The notes under the pieces are model-generated. The model made no database searches and had not been told where the DNA came from. It saw nothing but the letters and a program-made list of their open reading frames with translations. Both the position numbers and the translations under genes were made by a program. From Chlorocebus sabaeus (lineage: Eukaryota; Chordata; Mammalia; Primates; Cercopithecidae): DNA of 64,000 nucleotides. Below, one piece after another: positions 1 through 10,834 of this stretch. The stretch covers positions 248,001 through 312,000 of the forward strand of contig NW_027327626.1 in NCBI RefSeq assembly GCF_047675955.1. The letters are read 5' to 3'. How positions within the stretch are numbered: position 1 is the first letter of the stretch; every line of letters begins with the position of its first letter.

Positions 1-949
1 CACAGAGTTACATCTTTCCCTTCAGGAAGCCTGTCGCTAAGGCTGTTCTTGTGGAATTGGCAAAGGGATATTTGGATGCCCATAGAGGGCTATGGTGAAA
101 AAGGAAATATCTTCCGTTCAAAACTGGAAAGAAGCTTTCTGAGAAACTGCTCTGTTTTCTGTTAATTCATCTCACAGAGTTACATCTTTCCCTTCAAGAA
201 GCCTTTCGCTAAGGCTGTTCTTGTGGAATTGGCAAAGGGATATTTGGAAGCCCATAGAGGGCTATGGTGAAAAAGGAAATATCTTCCGTTCAAAACTGGA
301 AAGAAGCTTTCTGAGAAACTGCTCTGTGTTCTGTTAATTCATCTCACAGAGTTACATCTTTCCCTTTAAGAAGCCTTTCGCTAAGGCTGTTCTTGTGGAA
401 TTGGCAAAGGGATATTTGGAAGCCCATAGAGGGCTATGTTGGAAAAGGAAATATCTTCCGTTCAAAACTGGAAAGAAACTTTCTGAGAAACTGCTCTGTG
501 TTCTGTTAATTCATCTCACAGAGTTACATCTTTCCCTTCAAGAAGCCTTTCGCTAAAGCTGTTCTTGTGGAATTGGCAAAGGGATATTTGGAAGCCCATA
601 GAGGGCTATGGTGAAAAAGGAAATATCTTCCGTTCAAAACTGGAAAGAAGCTTTCTGAGAAACTGCTCTGTGTTCTGTTAATTCATCTCACAGAGTTACA
701 TCTTTCCCTTCAAGAAGACTTTCGCTAAGGCTGTTCTTGTGGAATTGGCAAAGGGATATTTGGAAGCCCATAGAGGGCTATGGTGAAAAAGGAAATATCT
801 TCCGTTCAAAACTGGAAAGAAGCTTTCTGAGAAACTGCTCTGTGTTCTGTTAATTCATCTCACAGAGTTACATCTTTCCCTTCAAGAAGCCTTTCGCTAA
901 GGCTGTTCTTGTGGAATTGGCAAAGGGATATTTGGAAGCCCATAGAGGG

Positions 950-966
950 CTATGGTGAAAAAGGAA
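950..966 (-). promoter_or_regulatory. pJalpha-like box (A-type monomer signature)
   Basis: The 17 bases CTATGGTGAAAAAGGAA are the reverse complement of the consensus I recall for the human pJalpha-binding motif, TTCCTTTTYCACCRTAG, and match it at every position. In human alphoid DNA this place holds either a pJalpha box (A-type monomer) or a CENP-B box (B-type). Every monomer I examined here is A-type. The common variants CTACGG and GGTGGAAAAGG still fit the degenerate positions. CTATGTTGG, CTAGGGTG and GTGAAAAAGAAAAT variants break the match. Whether a protein binds here in monkeys is unknown. Confidence 0.6.
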
Positions 967-971
967 ATATC

Positions 972-988
972 TTCCGTTCAAAACTGGA
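972..988 (+). promoter_or_regulatory. Degenerate CENP-B-box-like 17-mer, probably non-functional
   Basis: TTCCGTTCAAAACTGGA aligned to the core NTTCGNNNNANNCGGGN matches 7 of 9 fixed bases; the mismatches are C for T at position 3 and T for G at position 14. It sits just downstream of the pJalpha-like box, not at the canonical A/B-box position, and recurs in most monomers. Two core mismatches make CENP-B binding unlikely. No monomer that I found restores both positions. The resemblance may be accidental. Confidence 0.3.
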
Positions 989-1720
989 AAGAAGCTTTCT
1001 GAGAAACTGCTCTGTGTTCTGTTAATTCATCTCACAGAGTTACATCCTTCCCTTCAAGAAGCCTGTCGCTAAGGCTGTTCTTGTGGAATTGGCAAAGGGA
1101 TATTTGGAAGCCCTTAGAGGGCTATGGTGAAAAAGGAAATATCTTCCTTTCAAAACTGGAAAGAAGCTTTCTGAGAAACTGCTCTGTGTTCTGTTAATTC
1201 ATCTCACAGAGTTACATCTTTCCCTTCAAGAAGCCTTTCGCTAAGGCTGTTCTTGTGGAATTGGCAAAGGGATATTTGGAAGCCCATAGAGGGCTAGGGT
1301 GAAAAAGGAAATATCTTCCGTTCAAAACTGGAAAGAAGCTTTCTGAGAAACTGCTCTGTGTTCTGTTAATTCATCTCACAGAGTTACATCTTTCCCTTCA
1401 AGAAGCCTTTCGCTAAGGCTGTTCTTGTGGAATTGGCAAAGGGATATTTGGAAGCCCATAGAGGGCTATGGTGAAAAAGGAAATATCTTGCGTTCAAAAC
1501 TGGAAAGAAGCTTTCTGAGAAACTGCTCTGTGTTCTGTTAATTCATCTCACAGACTTACAACTTTCCCTTCAAGAAGCCTTTCGCTAAGGCTGTTCTTGT
1601 GGAATTGGCAAAGGGATATTTGGAAGCCCATAGAGGTCTATGGTGAAAAAGGAAATATCTTCCGTTCAAAACTGGAAAGAAGCTTTCTGAGAAACTGCTC
1701 TGTGTTCTGTTAATTCATCT

Positions 1721-3612
1721 CACAGAGTTACATCTTTCCCTTCAAGAAGTCTTTCGCTAAGGCTGTTCTTGTGGAATTGGAAAAGGGATGTTTGGAAGCC
1801 CATAGAGGGTTATGGTGAAAAAGGAAATATCTTCCGTTCAAAACCTGAAAGAAGCTTTCTGAGAAACTGCTCTGTGTTCTGTTAATTCATCTCACAGAGT
1901 TACATCTTTCCCTTCAAGAAGCCTGTCGCTAAGGCTGTTCTTGTGGAATTGGCAAAGGGATATTTGGAAGCCCCTAGAGGGCTATGGTGAAAAAGGAAAT
2001 ATCTTCCGTTCAAAACTGGAAAGAAGCTTTCTGAGAAACTGCTCTGTGTTCTGTTAATTCATCTCACAGAGTTACATCTTTCCCTTCAAGAAGCCTTTCG
2101 CTAAGGCTGTTCTTGTGGAATTGGCAAAGGGATATTTGGAAGCCCATAGAGGGCTATGGTGAAAAAGGAAATATCTTCCGTTCAAAACTGGAAAGAAGCT
2201 TTCTGAGAAACTGCTCTGTGTTCTGTTAATTCATCTCACAGAGTTACATGTTTCCCTTCAAGAAGCCTTTCGCTAAGGCTGTTCTTGTGGAATTGGCAAA
2301 GGGATATTTGGAAGCCCATAGAGGGCTATGGTGAAAAAGGAAATATCTTCCGTTCAAAACTGGAAAGAAGCTTTCTGAGAAACTGCTCTGTGTTCTGTAA
2401 ATTCATCTCACAGAGTTACATCTTTCCCTTCAAGAAGCCTTTCGCTAAGGCTGTTCTTGTGGAATTGGAAAAGGGATATTTGGAAGCCCATAGAGGGCTA
2501 TGGTGAAAAAGAAAATATCTTCCGTTCAAAACTGGAAAGAAGCTTTCTGAGAAACTGCTCTGTGTTCTGTTAATTCATCTCACAGAGTTACATCATTCCT
2601 TTCAAGAAGCCTGTCCCTAAGGCTGTTCTTGTGGAATTGGCAAAGGGATATTTGGAAGTCCATAGAGGGCTATGGTGAAAAAGGAAATATCTTCCGTTCA
2701 AAACTGGAAAGAAGCTTTCTGAGAAACTGCTCTGTGTTCTGTTAATTCATCTCACAGAGTTACATCTTTCCCTTCAAGAAGCCTTTCGCTAAGGCTGTTC
2801 TTGTGGAATTGGCAAAAGGATATTTGGAAGCCCATAGAGGGCTATGGTGAAAAAGGAAATATCTGCCGTTCAAAACTGGAAAGAAGCTTTCTGAGAAACT
2901 GCTCTGTGTTCTGTTAATTCATCTCACAGAGTTACATCTTTCCCTTCAGGAAGCCTGTCGCTAAGGCTGTTCTTGTGGAATTGGCAAAGGGATATTTGGA
3001 TGCCCATAGAGGGCTATGGTGAAAAAGGAAATATCTTCCGTTCAAAACTGGAAAGAAGCTTTCTGAGAAACTGCTCTGTTTTCTGTTAATTCATCTCACA
3101 GAGTTACATCTTTCCCTTCAAGAAGCCTTTCGCTAAGGCTGTTCTTGTGGAATTGGCAAAGGGATATTTGGAAGCCCATAGAGGGCTATGGTGAAAAAGG
3201 AAATATCTTCCGTTCAAAACTGGAAAGAAGCTTTCTGAGAAACTGCTCTGTGTTCTGTTAATTCATCTCACAGAGTTACATCTTTCCCTTTAAGAAGCCT
3301 TTCGCTAAGGCTGTTCTTGTGGAATTGGCAAAGGGATATTTGGAAGCCCATAGAGGGCTATGTTGGAAAAGGAAATATCTTCCGTTCAAAACTGGAAAGA
3401 AACTTTCTGAGAAACTGCTCTGTGTTCTGTTAATTCATCTCACAGAGTTACATCTTTCCCTTCAAGAAGCCTTTCGCTAAAGCTGTTCTTGTGGAATTGG
3501 CAAAGGGATATTTGGAAGCCCATAGAGGGCTATGGTGAAAAAGGAAATATCTTCCGTTCAAAACTGGAAAGAAGCTTTCTGAGAAACTGCTCTGTGTTCT
3601 GTTAATTCATCT
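1721..3612 (+). repeat. Eleven-monomer string a-b-S-c-d-e-f-A-S-T-U, copy 1
   Basis: The string repeats at 10835-12726 (offset 9,114 bp) and, with one substituted monomer, at 30951-32842. The shared rare states are GGGATGTTTGG, GGGTTATGG and AACCTGAAAG in the first monomer and CATGTTTCCC with CTGTAAATTC in the fourth (first two copies). Conserved order over eleven monomers is a trace of block duplication, not chance similarity. Confidence 0.75.
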
Positions 3613-3956
3613 CACAGAGTTACATCTTTCCCTTCAAGAAGACTTTCGCTAAGGCTGTTCTTGTGGAATTGGCAAAGGGATATTTGGAAGCCCATAGAGG
3701 GCTATGGTGAAAAAGGAAATATCTTCCGTTCAAAACTGGAAAGAAGCTTTCTGAGAAACTGCTCTGTGTTCTGTTAATTCATCTCACAGAGTTACATCTT
3801 TCCCTTCAAGAAGCCTTTCGCTAAGGCTGTTCTTGTGGAATTGGCAAAGGGATATTTGGAAGCCCATAGAGGGCTATGGTGAAAAAGGAAATATCTTCCG
3901 TTCAAAACTGGAAAGAAGCTTTCTGAGAAACTGCTCTGTGTTCTGTTAATTCATCT
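2925..3956 (+). repeat. Second copy of the A-S-T-U-V-S block of 1-1032
   Basis: Six monomers repeat 1-1032 in the same order and look identical by eye. They share the rare CTATGTTGGAAAAGG variant of the T monomer, which later T monomers lack (they have CTATGGTGG). A third copy at 6193-7224 differs at that site. The shared rare variant shows that the first two copies separated most recently. Confidence 0.8.
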
Positions 3957-4128
3957 CACAGAGTTACATCTTTCCCTTCAAGAAGCCTTTCGCTAAGGCT
4001 GTTCTTGTGGAATTGGAAAAGGGATATTTGGAAGCCCATAGAGGGCTATGGTGAAAAAGAAAATATCTTCCGTTCAAAACTGGAAAGAAGCTTTCTGAGA
4101 AACTGCTCTGTGTTCTGTTAATTCATCT

Positions 4129-4300
4129 CACAGAGTTACATCATTCCCTTCAAGAAGCCTGTCCCTAAGGCTGTTCTTGTGGAATTGGCAAAGGGATATT
4201 TGGAAGCCCATAGAGGGCTATGGTGAAAAAGGAAATATCTTCCGTTCAAAACTGGAAAGAAGCTTTCTGAGAAACTGCTCTGTGTTCTGTAAATTCATCT
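4129..4300 (+). repeat. Hybrid e/c monomer at a one-monomer deletion
   Basis: The left half has the e-type variants CATCATTCCC and GTCCCTAAGG; the right half has the c-type CTGTAAATTC. At 7397-7740 the same two variant sets lie in two successive monomers, in an otherwise parallel string that is one monomer longer. The copy here looks like their in-register fusion, as unequal crossover or slippage by exactly 172 bp would produce. Confidence 0.65.
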
Positions 4301-7300
4301 CACAGAGTTACATCTTTCCCTTCAAGAAGCCTTTCGCTAAGGCTGTTCTTGTGGAATTGGAAAAGGGATATTTGGAAGCCCATAGAGGGCTATGGTGAAA
4401 AAGAAAATATCTTCCGTTCAAAACTGGAAAGAAGCTTTCTGAGAAACTGCTCTGTGTTCTGTTAATTCATCTCACAGAGTTACATCATTCCTTTCAAGAA
4501 GCCTGTCCCTAAGGCTGTTCTTGTGGAATTGGCAAAGGGATATTTGGAAGTCCATAGAGGGCTATGGTGAAAAAGGAAATATCTTCCGTTCAAAACTGGA
4601 AAGAAGCTTTCTGAGAAACTGCTCTGTCTTCTGTTAATTCATCTCACAGAGTTACATCTTTCCCTTCAAGAAGCCTTTCGCTAAGGCTGTTCTTGTGGAA
4701 TTGGCAAAAGGATATTTGGAAGCCCATAGAGGGCTATGGTGAAAAAGGAAATATCTGCCGTTCAAAACTGGAAAGAAGCTTTCTGAGAAACTGCTCTGTG
4801 TTCTGTTAATTCATCTCACAGAGTTACATCTTTCCCTTCAGGAAGCCTGTCGCTAAGGCTGTTCTTGTGGAATTGGCAAAGGGATATTTGGATGCCCATA
4901 GAGGGCTATGGTGAAAAAGGAAATATCTTCCGTTCAAAACTGGAAAGAAGCTTTCTGAGAAACTGCTCTGTTTTCTGTTAATTCATCTCACAGAGTTACA
5001 TCTTTCCCTTCAAGAAGCCTTTCGCTAAGGCTGTTCTTGTGGAATTGGCAAAGGGATATTTGGAAGCCCATAGAGGGCTATGGTGAAAAAGGAAATATCT
5101 TCCGTTCAAAACTGGAAAGAAGCTTTCTGAGAAACTGCTCTGTGTTCTGTTAATTCATCTCACAGAGTTACATCTTTCCCTTCAAGAAGCCTTTCGCTAA
5201 GGCTGTTCTTGTGGAATTGGCAAAGGGATATTTGGAAGCCCATAGAGGGCTATGGTGGAAAAGGAAATATCTTCCGTTCAAAACTGGAAAGAAACTTTCT
5301 GAGAAACTGCTCTGTGTTCTGTTAATTCATCTCACAGAGTTACATCTTTCCCTTCAAGAAGCCTTTCGCTAAGGCTGTTCTTGTGGAATTGGCAAAGGGA
5401 TATTTGGAAGCCCATAGAGGGCTATGGTGAAAAAGGAAATATCTTCCGTTCAAAACTGGAAAGAAGCTTTCTGAGAAACTGCTCTGTGTTCTGTTAATTC
5501 ATCTCACAGAGTTACATGTTTCCCTTCAAGAAGCCTTTCGCTAAGGCTGTTCTTGTGGAATTGGCAAAGGGATATTTGGAAGCCCATAGAGGGCTATGGT
5601 GAAAAAGGAAATATCTTCCGTTCAAAACTGGAAAGAAGCTTTCTGAGAAACTGCTCTGTGTTCTGTAAATTCATCTCACAGAGTTACATCTTTCCCTTCA
5701 AGAAGCCTTTCGCTAAGGCTGTTCTTGTGGAATTGGAAAAGGGATATTTGGAAGCCCATAGAGGGCTATGGTGAAAAAGAAAATATCTTCCGTTCAAAAC
5801 TGGAAAGAAGCTTTCTGAGAAACTGCTCTGTGTTCTGTTAATTCATCTCACAGAGTTACATCATTCCTTTCAAGAAGCCTGTCCCTAAGGCTGTTCTTGT
5901 GGAATTGGCAAAGGGATATTTGGAAGTCCATAGAGGGCTATGGTGAAAAAGGAAATATCTTCCGTTCAAAACTGGAAAGAAGCTTTCTGAGAAACTGCTC
6001 TGTGTTCTGTTAATTCATCTCACAGAGTTACATCTTTCCCTTCAAGAAGCCTTTCGCTAAGGCTGTTCTTGTGGAATTGGCAAAAGGATATTTGGAAGCC
6101 CATAGAGGGCTATGGTGAAAAAGGAAATATCTGCCGTTCAAAACTGGAAAGAAGCTTTCTGAGAAACTGCTCTGTGTTCTGTTAATTCATCTCACAGAGT
6201 TACATCTTTCCCTTCAGGAAGCCTGTCGCTAAGGCTGTTCTTGTGGAATTGGCAAAGGGATATTTGGATGCCCATAGAGGGCTATGGTGAAAAAGGAAAT
6301 ATCTTCCGTTCAAAACTGGAAAGAAGCTTTCTGAGAAACTGCTCTGTTTTCTGTTAATTCATCTCACAGAGTTACATCTTTCCCTTCAAGAAGCCTTTCG
6401 CTAAGGCTGTTCTTGTGGAATTGGCAAAGGGATATTTGGAAGCCCATAGAGGGCTATGGTGAAAAAGGAAATATCTTCCGTTCAAAACTGGAAAGAAGCT
6501 TTCTGAGAAACTGCTCTGTGTTCTGTTAATTCATCTCACAGAGTTACATCTTTCCCTTTAAGAAGCCTTTCGCTAAGGCTGTTCTTGTGGAATTGGCAAA
6601 GGGATATTTGGAAGCCCATAGAGGGCTATGGTGGAAAAGGAAATATCTTCCGTTCAAAACTGGAAAGAAACTTTCTGAGAAACTGCTCTGTGTTCTGTTA
6701 ATTCATCTCACAGAGTTACATCTTTCCCTTCAAGAAGCCTTTCGCTAAAGCTGTTCTTGTGGAATTGGCAAAGGGATATTTGGAAGCCCATAGAGGGCTA
6801 TGGTGAAAAAGGAAATATCTTCCGTTCAAAACTGGAAAGAAGCTTTCTGAGAAACTGCTCTGTGTTCTGTTAATTCATCTCACAGAGTTACATCTTTCCC
6901 TTCAAGAAGACTTTCGCTAAGGCTGTTCTTGTGGAATTGGCAAAGGGATATTTGGAAGCCCATAGAGGGCTATGGTGAAAAAGGAAATATCTTCCGTTCA
7001 AAACTGGAAAGAAGCTTTCTGAGAAACTGCTCTGTGTTCTGTTAATTCATCTCACAGAGTTACATCTTTCCCTTCAAGAAGCCTTTCGCTAAGGCTGTTC
7101 TTGTGGAATTGGCAAAGGGATATTTGGAAGCCCATAGAGGGCTATGGTGAAAAAGGAAATATCTTCCGTTCAAAACTGGAAAGAAGCTTTCTGAGAAACT
7201 GCTCTGTGTTCTGTTAATTCATCTCACAGAGTTACATCTTTCCCTTCAAGAAGCCTTTCGCTAAGGCTGTTCTTGTGGAATTGGAAAAGGGATATTTGGA

Positions 7301-8084
7301 AGCCCATAGAGGGCTATGGTGAAAAAGAAAATATCTTCCGTTCAAAACTGGAAAGAAGCTTTCTGAGAAACTGCTCTGTGTTCTGTTAATTCATCTCACA
7401 GAGTTACATCATTCCCTTCAAGAAGCCTGTCCCTAAGGCTGTTCTTGTGGAATTGGCAAAGGGATATTTGGAAGCCCATAGAGGGCTATGGTGAAAAAGG
7501 AAATATCTTCCGTTCAAAACTGGAAAGAAGCTTTCTGAGAAACTGCTCTGTGTTCTGTTAATTCATCTCACAGAGTTACATCTTTCCCTTCAAGAAGCCT
7601 TTCGCTAAGGCTGTTCTTGTGGAATTGGCAAAGGGATATTTGGAAGCCCATAGAGGGCTATGGTGAAAAAGGAAATATCTTCCGTTCAAAACTGGAAAGA
7701 AGCTTTCTGAGAAACTGCTCTGTGTTCTGTAAATTCATCTCACAGAGTTACATCTTTCCCTTCAAGAAGCCTTTCGCTAAGGCTGTTCTTGTGGAATTGG
7801 AAAAGGGATATTTGGAAGCCCATAGAGGGCTATGGTGAAAAAGAAAATATCTTCCGTTCAAAACTGGAAAGAAGCTTTCTGAGAAACTGCTCTGTGTTCT
7901 GTTAATTCATCTCACAGAGTTACATCATTCCTTTCAAGAAGCCTGTCCCTAAGGCTGTTCTTGTGGAATTGGCAAAGGGATATTTGGAAGTCCATAGAGG
8001 GCTATGGTGAAAAAGGAAATATCTTCCGTTCAAAACTGGAAAGAAGCTTTCTGAGAAACTGCTCTGTCTTCTGTTAATTCATCT

Positions 8085-8256
8085 CACAGAGTTACATCTT
8101 TCCCTTCAAGAAGCCTTTCGCTAAGGCTGTTCTTGTGGAATTGGCAAAGGGATATTTGGAAGCCCATAGAGGGCTATGGTGGAAAAGGAAATATCTTCCG
8201 TTCAAAACTGGAAAGAAACTTTCTGAGAAACTGCTCTGTGTTCTGTTAATTCATCT
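8085..8256 (+). repeat. Hybrid monomer at a lost f-A-S junction
   Basis: The preceding e monomer (7913, with the rare CTGTCTTCTG) matches 4473, which is followed by f, A, S and then a T-like monomer. Here a T-like monomer follows at once, with a standard left part (TTCAAGAAGCC) and a T-type right part (GGTGGAAAAGG, GAAAGAAAC). This is best read as deletion of three whole monomers. Confidence 0.5.
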
Positions 8257-9288
8257 CACAGAGTTACATCTTTCCCTTCAAGAAGCCTTTCGCTAAAGCT
8301 GTTCTTGTGGAATTGGCAAAGGGATATTTGGAAGCCCATAGAGGGCTATGGTGAAAAAGGAAATATCTTCCGTTCAAAACTGGAAAGAAGCTTTCTGAGA
8401 AACTGCTCTGTGTTCTGTTAATTCATCTCACAGAGTTACATCTTTCCCTTCAAGAAGCCTTTCGCTAAGGCTGTTCTTGTGGAATTGGCAAAGGGATATT
8501 TGGAAGCCCATAGAGGGCTATGGTGAAAAAGGAAATATCTTCCGTTCAAAACTGGAAAGAAGCTTTCTGAGAAACTGCTCTGTGTTCTGTTAATTCATCT
8601 CACAGAGTTACATCTTTCCCTTCAAGAAGCCTTTCGCTAAGGCTGTTCTTGTGGAATTGGCAAAGGGATATTTGGAAGCCCATAGAGGGCTATGGTGAAA
8701 AAGGAAATATCTTCCGTTCAAAACTGGAAAGAAGCTTTCTGAGAAACTGCTCTGTGTTCTGTTAATTCATCTCACAGAGTTACATCTTTCCCTTCAAGAA
8801 GCCTTTCGCTAAGGCTGTTCTTGTGGAATTGGAAAAGGGATATTTGGAAGCCCATAGAGGGCTATGGTGAAAAAGAAAATATCTTCCGTTCAAAACTGGA
8901 AAGAAGCTTTCTGAGAAACTGCTCTGTGTTCTGTTAATTCATCTCACAGAGTTACATCATTCCCTTCAAGAAGCCTGTCCCTAAGGCTGTTCTTGTGGAA
9001 TTGGCAAAGGGATATTTGGAAGTCCATAGAGGGCTATGGTGAAAAAGGAAATATCTTCCGTTCAAAACTGGAAAGAAGCTTTCTGAGAAACTGCTCTGTG
9101 TTCTGTTAATTCATCTCACAGAGTTACATCTTTCCCTTCAAGAAGCCTTTCGCTAAGGCTGTTCTTGTGGAATTGGCAAAAGGATATTTGGAAGCCCATA
9201 GAGGGCTATGGTGAAAGAGGAAATACCTGCCGTTCAAAACTGGAAAGAAGCTTTCTGAGAAACTGCTCTGTGTTCTGTTAATTCATCT

Positions 9289-10834
9289 CACAGAGTTACA
9301 TCTTTCCCTTCAGGAAGCCTGTCGCTAAGGCTGTTCTTGTGGAATTGGCAAAGGGATATTTGGATGCCCATAGAGGTCTATGGTGAAAAAGGAAATATCT
9401 TCCGTTCAAAACTGGAAAGAAGCTTTCTGAGAAACTGCTCTGTGTTCTGTTAATTCATCTCACAGAGTTACATCTTTCCCTTCAAGAAGCCTTTCGCTAA
9501 GGCTGTTCTTGTGGTATTGGCAAAGGGATATTTGGAAGCCCATAGAGGGCTATGGTGAAAAAGGAAATATCTTCCGTTCAAAACTGGAAAGAAGCTTTCT
9601 GAGAAACTGCTCTGTGTTCTGTTAATTCATCTCACAGAGGTACATCTTTCCCTTCAAGAAGCCTTTCGCTAAGGCTGTTCTTGTGGAATTGGCAAAGGGA
9701 TATTTGGAAGCCCATAGAGGGCTATGGTGAAAAAGGAAATATCTTCCGTTCAAAACTGGAAAGAAGCTTTCTGAGAAACTGCTCTGTGTTCTGTTAATTC
9801 ATCTCACAGAGTTACATCTTTCCCTTCAAGAAGCCTTTCGCTAAGGCTGTTCTTGTGGAATTGGCAAAGGGATATTTGGAAGCCCATAGAGGGCTATGGT
9901 GAAAAAGGAAATATCTTCCGTTCAAAACTGGAAAGAAGCTTTCTGAGAAACTGCTCTGTGTTCTGTTAATTCATCTCACAGAGTTACATCTTTCCCTTCA
10001 AGAAGCCTGTCGCTAAGATGTTCTTGTGGAATTGGCAAAGGGATATTTGGACGCCCATAGAGGGCTATGGTGAAAAAGGAAATATCTTCCGTTCAAAACT
10101 GGAAAGAAGCTTTCTGAGAAACTGCTCTGTGTTCTGTTAATTCATCACACAGAGTTACATCTTTCCCTTCAAGAAGCCTGTCGCTAAGGCTGTTCTTTTG
10201 GAATTGGCAAAGGGATATTTGGAAGCCCATAGAAGGCTATGGTGAAAAGGGAAATATCTTCCTTTCAAAACTGGAAAGAAGCTTTCTGAGAAACTGCTCT
10301 GTGTTCTGTTAATTCATCTCACAGAGTTACATCTTTCCCTTCAAGAAGCCTTTCGCTAAGGCTGTTCTTGTGGAATTGGCAAAGGGTATTTGGAAGCCCA
10401 TAGAGGGCTATGGTGAAAAAGGAAATACCTTCCGTTCAAAACTGGAAAGAAGCTTTCTGAGAAACTGCTCTGTGTTCTGTTAATTCATCTCACAGAGTTA
10501 CATCTTTCCTTTCAAGAAGTCTTTCGCTATGGCTGTTCTTGTGGAATTGGGAAAGGGATATTTGGAAGCCCATAGAGGGCTATGGTGAAAAAGGAAATAT
10601 CTTCCGTTCAAAACTGGAAAGAAGCTTTCTGAGAAACTGCTCTGTGTTCTGTTAATTCATCTCACAGAGTTACATCTTTCCCTTCAAGAAGCCTTTCGCT
10701 AAGGCTGTTCTTGTGGAATTGGAAAAGGGATATTTGGAAGCCCATAGAGGGCTATGGTGAAAAAGGAAATATCTTCCGTTCAAAACCTGAAAGAAGCTTT
10801 CTGAGAAACTGCTCTGTGTTCTGTTAATTCATCT
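9289..10834 (+). repeat. Zone 2: transition and first second-family cassette
   Basis: An A monomer (with GAGGTCTATGG) is followed by a GTGGTATTGG monomer and a CAGAGGTAC monomer. From 9977 come five monomers of the second family: CTAAGATG with GGACGCCC (171 bp); TGTTCTTTTGG with AGGGAAATATCTTCC; GGGTATTT with AATACCTTCC (171 bp); TCGCTATGGCTG with GGGAAAGGG; and GGAAAAGGG with AACCTGAAAG. These are the first departures from the 172-bp register in the window. Confidence 0.75.

Larger units (their letters stand above)
928..1027. promoter_or_regulatory. Three 6-bp A/T-only tracts per monomer (candidate HMGA1/alpha-protein sites)
   Basis: In the reference monomer ATATTT lies at 928-933, AAATAT at 965-970 and TTAATT at 1022-1027. 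The tracts recur in nearly every monomer. African green monkey alpha-protein (HMG-I, HMGA1) was described as binding runs of six or more A/T pairs in the minor groove of this satellite. The tracts are seen in the sequence; protein binding is inferred from that knowledge. The first tract is shortened in the GGGTATTT monomers and the third is broken or shifted in the few TGTAAATTC monomers. Confidence 0.55.
861..1032 (+). repeat. Reference (consensus-like) alpha-satellite monomer, 172 bp
   Basis: This copy carries the commonest base at every position that varies in the window and serves as the standard monomer. From its start: CACAGAG; the pyrimidine-rich TTTCCCTTC; AAGCCTTTCGC with the first CpG; GGCTGTTCTTGTGGAATTGG; GGATATTTGGAAGCCCATAG; the pJalpha-like box; GGAAATATC; TTCCGTTC with the second CpG; the HindIII site AAGCTT; TGAGAAACTGCTCTG; and TTAATTCATCT. 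The length of 172 is 1 modulo 3, so the reading frame rotates with each monomer. Standard monomers contain stops such as TTC-TGA-GAA and TGT-TAA-TTC. The array is therefore noncoding by construction. Confidence 0.93.
1..2924 (+). repeat. Complete 17-monomer higher-order unit (2,924 bp)
   Basis: The monomer order is A-S-T-U-V-S-W-X-Y-Z-a-b-S-c-d-e-f. W at 1033 has CATCCTTCCC, CCCTTAGAG and TTCCTTTC. X at 1205 has GCTAGGGTG. Y at 1377 has CTTGCGTTC. Z at 1549 has CTTACAACTTTCC. Monomer a at 1721 has GAAGTCTTTCGC, GGGATGTTTGG, GGGTTATGG and AACCTGAAAG. Monomer b at 1893 has GCCTGTCGC and CCCCTAGAG. Monomer c at 2237 has CATGTTTCCC and CTGTAAATTC. Parts recur later in the same order, so this is the longest version of the family in the window and perhaps the parent of the shorter ones. 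Confidence 0.75.
1..9288 (+). repeat. Zone 1: cassettes of 17, 11, 8 and 18 monomers
   Basis: Cassettes start with the A monomer (CAGGAAGCCTGTCGC, then TTTGGATGCCC) at 1, 2925, 4817, 6193 and 9289, spaced 2924, 1892, 1376 and 3096 bp, which are exactly 17, 11, 8 and 18 monomers. The zone contains no indel at all: 54 monomers in exact 172-bp register. Recurrent members are T (TTTAAGAAG, TGGAAAAGG, GAAAGAAACTTTC, HindIII site lost), U (CGCTAAAGCTG), V (GAAGACTTTCG), d (GGAAAAGGG with AAAGAAAAT), e (CATCATTCC, GTCCCTAAGG) and f (GGCAAAAGG, ATCTGCCG). The order A-S-T-U-V-S ... d-e-f, S being the standard monomer, is kept while whole monomers are missing or added. Confidence 0.85.

Noticed and set aside
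890..906. CENP-B box at CTTTCGCTAAGGCTGTT
   Set aside because: Only the TTCG part and one further base fit; the CGGG part is absent (about 5 of 9 core bases).
901..1032. Promoter-like GGATATTT and AAATATC elements
   Set aside because: They recur in every monomer as satellite sequence, with no initiator or downstream transcription unit to support promoter function.
2285..2506. Identical 73-codon frames at 2285, 4177, 5553, 7617, 11399 and 12775
   Set aside because: They start at TTG, have no ATG, and exist only because TGTTAATTC is TGTAAATTC in c-type monomers. They are satellite sequence in a rotating frame.
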